The translations under genes were made by a program, and so were the position numbers. Shown one piece after another: positions 57,178-64,000 of a stretch of DNA of 64,000 nt (position 1 is its first letter; every line of letters starts with the position of its first letter). The stretch lies in NCBI GenBank assembly GCA_963555705.1, contig OY743190.1:37306929-37370928 (forward strand), read 5' to 3'. This DNA comes from Ligustrum vulgare (lineage: Eukaryota > Streptophyta > Magnoliopsida > Lamiales > Oleaceae). Below the pieces are notes generated by a model. The model did no database searches. It saw nothing but the letters and a program-made list of their open reading frames with translations, and had not been told where the DNA came from.

Positions 57178-57536
57178 CACTAGTACAAATTCGCCCAAAA
57201 AATAACATTATACACATCGCATTTACCAGTAACCAACACCTATAAAAGTGCGGTGGCAATTTTGTAAAATGTGTGTAATAGATGTAGGATATTTGTAGGA
57301 TTTTAGTTAAAATAAAACAAAATGAAAACGCATCAGTTGTCAGCAACAACCGAAACATATAGTCTAACATATACGTCGGTTGTTGCTGACAACCGACGCA
57401 TATAGTCAAAAATTAGATCGGTTAACAATCGACGCATATTGTTAATACTATATGTGTTTCTACCAAAAGCAAGACTTTTACAACAGGCACGTATTATCTT
57501 GTACAACCGACGTGTATGACTCAAATTGTACTAGTG
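57178..57536. mobile_element. CACTA-type MITE, 359 bp
   Basis: Left CACTAGTACAAATT and right (minus strand) CACTAGTACAATTTG are the terminal inverted repeats. Inside, GTTGTCAGCAACAACCGA near 57,338 is inverted near 57,379-57,396, forming an 18-bp stem. AACCGACGCATAT-like subterminal words recur. A matching 3-bp duplication was not seen. Confidence 0.75.
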
Positions 57537-58177
57537 ACCTTATAATGCATGATTCTCAGCATCTATAATTGCAAGTGTGTTATCTTTGTTAAGTTAAGGG
57601 AACACACATTTAACTTGCCTGGTGCCTCTATTTTTATAGGTGTTGAGAATCGTGCATGATAAAGTAATATTATTTGATGAGAAAACATTATTTTTAACAA
57701 ATATTCAGATATCTACAGGTTTCCTTATCTGATTTTGTTAGTCTTGGAAATCATGGCGGATCTTTTGATCAGTGAAATCTATTAGGATCCTTATGCAATA
57801 TAATGAAATACGTTTCCAAGTGTGATCCCAGGACGTGTGAGGATCTCTGTATTCTAAGGGACCACACCGCACTCATCTTCTTGATCATAGTTTGACATAC
57901 GCAAGGGATGAGCGAAGTACACAAGGGTCAATGCGAACTAGGTGTTTCTACAGACTTGAGATCATTGAGCCCCTTCCCACGGTCACGTATTCTTTCCGTG
58001 GGATCGTCATTGACCTCTCGTGAACGTGAATGTATTGGCGTCCCCCGAATTCATCTTGGTGTAACAACATATTTGTTACCAAAGATATTTAGTTGACTTT
58101 ATAATATAAATAAAGACAGTCTTCGATTGTATAACAGTTGTACGATATTCCCTTTTATGATAGAGGAAACAACTCTA
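57537..58177. other. Intergenic segment, no gene recognised
   Basis: No family signature on either strand. GTGTTGAGAATCGTGCATGAT near 57,640 loosely mirrors ATGCATGATTCTCAGCATC near 57,545, so the two may be ends of an old inverted element. Confidence 0.35.
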
Positions 58178-58182
58178 GTCTC

Positions 58183-58793
58183 TGTTGGATATTGGTTAAA
58201 TAAATCGAGAATTGAAAATCAATTAAAGTGACTTCGTGTCGACTTCGACTAAATACTCAAAAGCTCGACTCAATCCGTTTAGGCAAAATTGTCAGGTGAA
58301 TAAACACATTTTCATAAAGGTACATGGTTTGAAAATTGCGCATGGTTTGGATTCAACCATTTCGTCCATACCCTTTCATGGTCTATAAATAAGACCCTTT
58401 GGGTGTCCTATTCCTCACAATTTTGATATGCAAAACATATATTATCCTCTTTCTCTCCAAAAACAAAGTCATTGCATTTGTTTTGATTTTCCTTCATTTC
58501 ATCTTTGGAGTACATAATCAAAAATTTGGTTCGTTGTACTTGTGTTTTGGAGTGCTACAAACACAAGTGTAGCCGTTGTATCTTGAGAGTCGATTGCCGG
58601 AATCCGTAAACACCGTTGCGGGGCAAATTCGACTAAAGGACAAAGAGTCCAACTCTTGCTTCGGCTTTGTCCCGACTTTTCTTCTTCTTCTTGTTTGAAT
58701 TTTCCTTACCGTTACTCTGTCCAATTTTCGGCACGAATTTACAAACTATCTTTCTACTTGGTTTGGCGTCACTATTCACAAATTCATCCAACA
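58183..58793 (+). mobile_element. 611-bp solo LTR (LTR-6)
   Basis: Starts TGTTGGATATTGG and ends TTCATCCAACA, with GTCTC duplicated at 58,178-58,182 and 58,794-58,798. A TATAAATAAG is at about 58,384. Length and ends fit a copia-type LTR. No internal sequence adjoins it. Confidence 0.88.
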
Positions 58794-58798
58794 GTCTC

Positions 58799-59500
58799 AA
58801 ATGGCGTCCCTTCTAGTTATAGTACCTTATTCGCAAGATATTAAAGAAACAAAGAAATATTTGAATTTTGATAGGTAATTTTCATTCTATGGTAACTAAA
58901 CTTAAAAAGAAAATTCTGTTCGGTCACTAAATTTTTAATATTTTTAATTTAATTGGATTATTGAACTTCAATTTAGTATTAATTTCCTTACTTTTATTAT
59001 ATTCTGTGAAATATCTTCTTCTAGACTGATAGAAATTGCTTAATTAACAATTATGTCCTTGCAAATATTCCATGTAACCATTTTATATAGAACCACTTGA
59101 AATGAAAAGGGTTAAAATACATGTGGCATAGAGGTAATTTGACATGCTATACAGTGATTTCATGGAAGTTCCATAGCGATAAGATCGTCAACTAATTTTC
59201 ATCAATTCAAGCGATAAGTGACAGAAAAGTGTTCATTGTTCGAATTTAAAATAAATTGACTTTCAGTGACTCAAAGTGAGATACATTAATGTTCAATTTC
59301 TCGATTGAGATTTTGCTAGAAGATGAATGACCACAAAATAAATTTAAAAAATATATATTTTTGAGTGACACATATCACACATTCATTGGATATTGAAAAC
59401 TTAAAAATTAACTAAAAAAATGTCTTTTTAGAATTACTCTTAAAAAAAAAAAAAAGAGAAGGGAAAAATGAGGCAATAGAGTCCCATGGTAACTGGGGTG
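58799..59500. other. Upstream region of the PIF gene
   Basis: AT-rich and non-coding. No G-box (CACGTG) or clear TATA box was seen in a quick read of both strands. Confidence 0.4.
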
Positions 59501-59736
59501 TGCGTTTTGGGGAAAGAAGATGAAGATCTCATCCAGATGGAATTCACAGATGTGGGCCCGCCACTATCGAACCAGACCACACGATTCTAGCCACTTGGAA
59601 TTCTTAAAGCTGACGTCCCATTATTATTATCGTTATAACTACAAGTGTTCAAAGACAGCAACATTTGAGGCTGTAGTGTCTGCTGTTGAGTGTTGCCTGC
59701 AAATTCTCAGTTGGGTTTTTTGCATTCATTTCCAAG

Positions 59737-59899
59737 GTTCTCTCTCTCTCTCTGTGTGTGTATGTGTGTGTGCAGTCAGTATAGTATTATCTATAAGTGG
59801 ATTGGACTTTGGTGTATGTAATCAGTTGTTTGGTTAGTTAATTACTTTTAAAAGATCAGTTGAGAGATAAAAATAATCTATTTTTGTTTGGCTGAACAG
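59737..59899 (+). other. Probable 5'-UTR intron of the PIF gene
   Basis: AAG|GTTCTC at 59,737 and a GCTGAACAG acceptor ending at 59,899 would place the ATG two bases into the next exon. It contains a CT then GT microsatellite (59,740-59,773). Inferred from splice-site shape only. Confidence 0.45.
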
Positions 59900-59900
59900 G

Positions 59901-60822
59901 ATGGACAATCCAATTCTTGGTTGGAATATCGAGAGTGACCAGAATAAGTCCCTCGGGTAAGGGCCATAATTATCTAGTATAGTATATATATAGCGAGCGC
60001 GTACGTGCGTACCAATTTATTCCAATTATGTATATATAATTTGTGGCTAATTACAGTAATTAATAATAATATAATATTATAATTATAGGGTAGACGATGG
60101 TCTAGTGGAGCTGTTATGGCAAAATGGGCAGGTGGTTTTAAACAGCCAGACGCATAGAAAACCGGGCTATGGCAACGAGCAACATACAAGTAAACATGAA
60201 GAAGGTGGCGCAATTAGAAATAGAAATCCAAGTAATTTGTGTGAAGTTGACGAAACAGATTCATGGATTGAGGAGTCCTTTGAAAAAGAGGTATCGTGGC
60301 AATTTGAAGGAAACAGAATTACCGGCCACCAATCGATTATGACGGTGGGATCGAGTCACTGTGGCAGTAACGATCAAGTGGTTATAAAGAATTTGGGTGG
60401 AAAATTAAGTCCACGGAGTGAGAGCATGGAAAGAGTGACAGTTATTACGACATCTTCGGGCAGTAGTTTTGGGAAAACAGCATGCAATCAGTCTACGGAC
60501 GACATTAATTTTAATTCCAACAAAAGAAAAATCAGAGAAGAAGATACGTCTGATCAATTGGAGCCTGGACCTGGTGGAGGAAAAAGCAGTCGTACGAGCC
60601 GCGCAGCCCAAGTTCATAACTTATCGGAGAGGGTAAGGATTTCATTTCATTTCACGCACCTGTAATTAAACTAAACGGTGTTTAATTTACAATTAATCGA
60701 TGTTTTGTTCATTGTCTACACAGAGGAGGAGGGACAGGATCAATGAGAAGATGAGAGCATTACAGGAGCTTATACCTCACTCCAACAAGGTAATTAGACA
60801 GAACAATATTTTATTTTATATG

Positions 60823-60859
<37 letters not shown>

Positions 60860-61375
60860 TGCCGGGCACAAGACTGATTTTCCATATTTGCAGTCAGATA
60901 AAGCATCCATGTTAGATGAGGCAATTGAATACATGAAGTCGCTGCAATTGCAAGTTCAGGTACCAATTTCATGTATATATACATCCAACATGGTCTATTA
61001 TATTAAATTTCAGTTACTAGAGACGATCGAACTTGATCCCCAAATATTTATGAACAGATGATGTGGATGGGAAATGGAATATTTCAACAATACATGTCAA
61101 GAATGGGAATGGGAATGGGAATGGGATTGGGATTGGGAATGGGGATTGTTCCTTCAATCCACAACGTCCCTATACATTTACTGAGGATGCCACTGCAAGT
61201 TGATCAACAGATCAATATGCAAAATCAGGCTGCAATTCATCAAAATCCTGTGTTGAATCCAGTTATAAATTATCAAAATCCCAAATTTCATGATCAATAT
61301 GCCAATTACATGGCTTTCCAACAACTCCAAAATGCCTCCCAGGTATTTTCCTCTACGTTACCAATCGATTATTAG
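59901..61375 (+). CDS. PIF4-like: PIF4/PIF5-like phytochrome-interacting bHLH transcription factor
   Basis: Exons 59,901-59,956, 60,089-60,632, 60,724-60,789, 60,894-60,959 and 61,058-61,342 join in frame to 339 codons; all introns are GT-AG. The APB motif for active phytochrome B is ELLWQNGQ (residues 26-33), with its key E, W, G and Q. The bHLH spans about residues 188-241: the basic part VHNLSERRRRDRINEKM keeps the His-Glu-Arg set for G-box binding, and the two 66-base exons are typical of PIF genes. It would act in the nucleus, promoting growth genes and being degraded after phyB binding. The C-terminal NQAAIHQNPVLNP and QYANYMAF resemble PIF4/5. No APA motif is seen. Exon 5 can end at CCCAG|GTATTT (61,342) with a last exon I could not find, or read on to a stop at 61,373-61,375. 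Arabidopsis PIF4 is about 430 residues, so a missing last exon is likelier. Confidence 0.88.
60826..60859. repeat. (AAT)n microsatellite in a PIF intron
   Basis: About eleven AAT units in the intron after the third coding exon. Confidence 0.95.
61103..61150 (+). repeat. Coding GGAATG-type repeat in PIF exon 5
   Basis: Hexamers GGAATG and GGATTG repeat in frame, encoding alternating Met-Gly and Leu-Gly (RMGMGMGMGLGLGMG). Length changes by six bases would keep the frame. Confidence 0.9.
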
Positions 61376-61852
61376 TCATCTAAATTCACATTATTTCTTA
61401 TTTTCTAAGATTCATATAAAAAAAAAAAATCATGTATATTTTATCGTTCCACTTAATCTTTATGTCATGAAATTGTGAGAACAATTATTTATGACAATAC
61501 TTTTGAAGACATGTAAGTCACAAAAGGCTTTCATAAAAAAACACACTAACTCTTGTTGTCACTCTATTCGTTCACAACTTGATTTACTTAAAGATCTAAG
61601 CAACTAAATCCTTATCTATCACATTTGGTAGGAAAAACTAGATAGTAATAATCAATAAAAGAAAAAGTACCCAAATTGTGTTACTTAAAATATTTAGTTC
61701 CCTGTTTGGTTTAATAAAAATTAGATTTTAGCAAATTGTTAAAAGTTGATAAAATGTAGGATGAGAAATTTGATGAAAATCGTGGATTTCATTAAACGTA
61801 TGATTAAAATTAATAGTTGACTTGGATTTTTATGTGTTTTTTTAGCTGAATC
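61376..61852. other. PIF downstream region
   Basis: AT-rich. A missing last PIF exon could lie here or beyond, but no frame with PIF-like C-terminal wording was recognised. Confidence 0.35.
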
Positions 61853-62488
61853 TGTTGCGTGTTTATCCTACCACAAGTGTATGGACTGTACAAGTAATAT
61901 AATGAATGTTGACTTTAAGTATCGTATTCATAGGAATTGTTATACATTATTTTCTAAGTGTGTAAGCTTAATCAAAACACGTAAATTCAAGATTGATATT
62001 TATGAAATAAAATTTAATTATGTTACTAAAATAGTTGTGATTGAAAATTAAAATTGCAAACAATTTTGAATGATTGTTTTGATTAAACGTGTAAATATAG
62101 TGCTAAGATTTGGAATACACTTTTATTCTATATCATTAAATCTAAGTTATTTGATTGATAACAATTTCTCGATGATGAAGATCAATCTTCCTAATTTGTT
62201 TAAGATCTTTTATCTAATAGAATTAAACATATTCATATATGTAACCCACCTTTATATCTTAATGACGAATGCGAACATATAAGAAAACATTTATGAATTT
62301 AATAATTTATGAATACTTAGAGATAATATAAATTATAGCTATATACTTCTATCCCCTATCAAACTTTATGACAATATTTATGTCTAAGTAGTTTTCAGTC
62401 CCTCGAATCTAAAAACAAGCCACAATACATTATACAATTACTAGGCACATAATTGTAGATACAATAATAAATAATAATAATTGCTCAA

Positions 62489-62558
<70 letters not shown>

Positions 62559-63270
62559 CAATAAATCTTCATCATGATCCCACACAATTGAGAATTTATT
62601 CTAGCATCATTATTGTAATAAAACGACAAGAATTATTTAATTTCATTGCCTGAAAATAAGATTTTGATGTTTCGTAGGATGAAATCTTGATGCAAGTTCT
62701 CGAGTTCTTTAATCCCAAAGCAGGCTCCTTGATCTTCTCCCTTAGATTTGCATGCCTCTACTATTCTTATTAGGTCAAGAAACTCAGTTGCAAGCTAAAA
62801 ACATATTAGAGTTTTATTATAAGAAGGAAATAAAGTTCCGCCGATGTTTTGTCCAAGATAATTTGGACTTAACTTGGACAATCACTTGGGGATAGTCCAA
62901 ATGGTTCTGCCACTAAAATTCACCTTTAGGTGATCATTTGGGTTTGTTTTGTTACTCCAGCCGCCTTAGTCCTCCAGTTCGATTAGTATGTCGGTCCTTC
63001 ATTTTTTGATTCATGCAATTTAGTCCATAAATCCCAGATTCTCCTCGATTGAGCCCTTGATTCGTTCTAAATTCTTGTCTTTTACTTCCACGGTGTACAG
63101 TAGGGTCTCAAATGCATCGAATTAATTTGCTCCAATTCAATCAAATGTCTCGAATTCGGGTTGATAATTGACATAAACACAATATGCACCAAGTTAAGTA
63201 GAAAAACTATAAAATGATAAATCAATTGCTTAGTTTTAGAGCCTAACTAAGTGCAAAAATGCACTTATGA
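61853..63270 (-). mobile_element. Probable ~1.4-kb non-coding LTR related to LTR-4 and LTR-5
   Basis: In minus orientation it would start TCATAAGTGCATTTTTGCAC (hairpin AAGTGCA/TGCACTT) and end in ACGCAACA at 61,853. Length about 1.42 kb matches LTR-4 (1,443) and LTR-5 (about 1,429). AGTATCGTATTCATAGGAA near 61,918 corresponds to the GATCCCAC motif position. No target duplication was found, so the ends are tentative. Confidence 0.45.
62493..62557. repeat. (AT)n microsatellite
   Basis: About 65 bases of uninterrupted AT alternation inside the probable LTR. Confidence 0.97.
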
Positions 63271-63341
63271 AACACCACCAAACTTTAATATTTGTTCATC
63301 CTCGAACAAATATTCTACTGAAACATGAATCTAAAACTAAA

Positions 63342-64000
63342 TTAAAAAAAAAAAAATACAAAGTAATGACTCAACGTTGATTTGCTCACTTTATGCCTCA
63401 GGTTCTCATTCTTATAATTCGTGACCACTGTAACGCCTCCTTTCTTCAGCACAACACGTCGACTTTTCCATACACTATCTGAGATATGGTATACGATTCC
63501 TGAATCTAAGAGTTTCAATACTTCTACTCTTACCACCTCTTTCATGTTAGGGTTTAACATTCTCTGTCCATCCACTGTTCGCTTGAAATTCTGCTCTATC
63601 AGTATTTTGTGCATAAAAAGTGAAGGACTAATACCTTTTATGTCATTAATAGTCCATCCAATAGCTTTCTTGTGATATGTGAGCACTCGGAGCAATTTTT
63701 GGTCATCCACCTCACTGATAGAAATAGCATTGATTGCTGACAGTGTAGAAGACTCTCCCAAGTATTCATACCAAAGATGAGATAGAAATTGTTTGATTGT
63801 CAGATGGGGAGGTTGCTAAATGAATGGTAGGGGTTCTGTAGGACCGGTTTTCAACTCCTCAAAGTATGGTTTATGTCTATATGAAAAAAATAGCTTCAAG
63901 ATAGCGCTTACATGATTCAAGCTCATTTTATGAAAGTGGGTTTGTTGAGTTTGAATACATGATACATGATACATGATTCCAAAGGATCCGACGGATTCTC
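63342..64000 (-). pseudogene. Athila-type gypsy reverse transcriptase fragment
   Basis: The minus strand encodes SEVDDQKLLRVLTYHKKAIG, WTINDIKGISPSLFMHKI, MLNPNMKEVVRVEVLKLLDS and KGGVTVVTNYKNE, the start of Athila RT. Upstream (63,762-64,000) the lead toward LSHLWYEYLGES continues with at least one stop and runs off the window. Downstream of NYKNE the similarity ends and the frame runs into poly-T. The catalytic YxDD is absent. Confidence 0.8.

Noticed and set aside
63342..63761. Host gene on the minus strand
   Set aside because: The blocks ADIKGISPS-like and LNPNMKEVV are Athila reverse transcriptase.

Overview
This is a plant nuclear window, almost certainly eudicot. It carries two host genes with plant-specific signatures and spliceosomal introns: a UGT82A1-like glycosyltransferase and a PIF4/PIF5-like phytochrome-interacting bHLH factor. 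The rest is AT-rich intergenic DNA full of Ty1/copia and Ty3/gypsy retrotransposons, solo LTRs, MITEs, a Helitron remnant and a Cassandra (5S-bearing) LTR. The order cannot be fixed from sequence alone; Lamiales is only a guess. No tRNA gene, functional rRNA gene or CRISPR array was seen.

Layout. 1-7.6 kb: degenerate repeat-derived DNA, an LTR-like segment and two short tandem arrays (58 bp and about 68 bp units). 7,665-10,164: a 2.5 kb element with terminal inverted repeats carrying a fragment of a FAR1-related gene and an antisense GRF-zinc-finger fragment. 10,591-20,325: the UGT82A1-like gene, one intron holding a Stowaway MITE, its second exon split by a near-pristine 6,980 bp copia element (453 bp LTRs differing at one base, 5 bp target duplication CGAGG). 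Without the element and one duplication the three coding pieces total exactly 448 codons. 21.5-22.2 kb: Helitron helicase remnant. 24.9-43.9 kb: a decayed chromovirus-type gypsy element on the minus strand with six further insertions in it: three solo LTRs of two families, an LTR-PBS remnant, a Cassandra solo LTR inside one of the solo LTRs, and a non-autonomous copia element. 44.0-56.8 kb: an older non-coding element with an ~860 bp tandem duplication, split by a Tat-type gypsy element (44,211-53,356, TSD GATTC) whose own 5' LTR holds a 3.76 kb solo LTR; a 1.1 kb Harbinger-like MITE lies further right. 57-59 kb: a CACTA MITE and a 611 bp solo LTR. 59.9-61.4 kb: the PIF gene. 61.9-64 kb: another non-coding LTR-like segment and an Athila-type reverse transcriptase fragment running off the window.

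Functionally, the UGT would glycosylate a small molecule but is now disrupted. The PIF-like gene would act in the nucleus in light and temperature signalling. The two have no evident link beyond proximity. The most unusual signal is in the LTRs. Three gypsy LTRs with related termini each carry a short palindrome of a different sequence (GTGTCGACAC, GTATCGATAC, and an ACTAGT/ACTGGT-centred one), each starting about 240-250 bp downstream of the presumed TATA box. A fourth, unrelated non-coding LTR carries a TTACGGCCGTAA array on the other side of its TATA box. A separate cluster of five consecutive GC-rich stem-loops sits in the leader of the young copia element. All coordinates were read by eye, and boundaries without target-site duplications are approximate.
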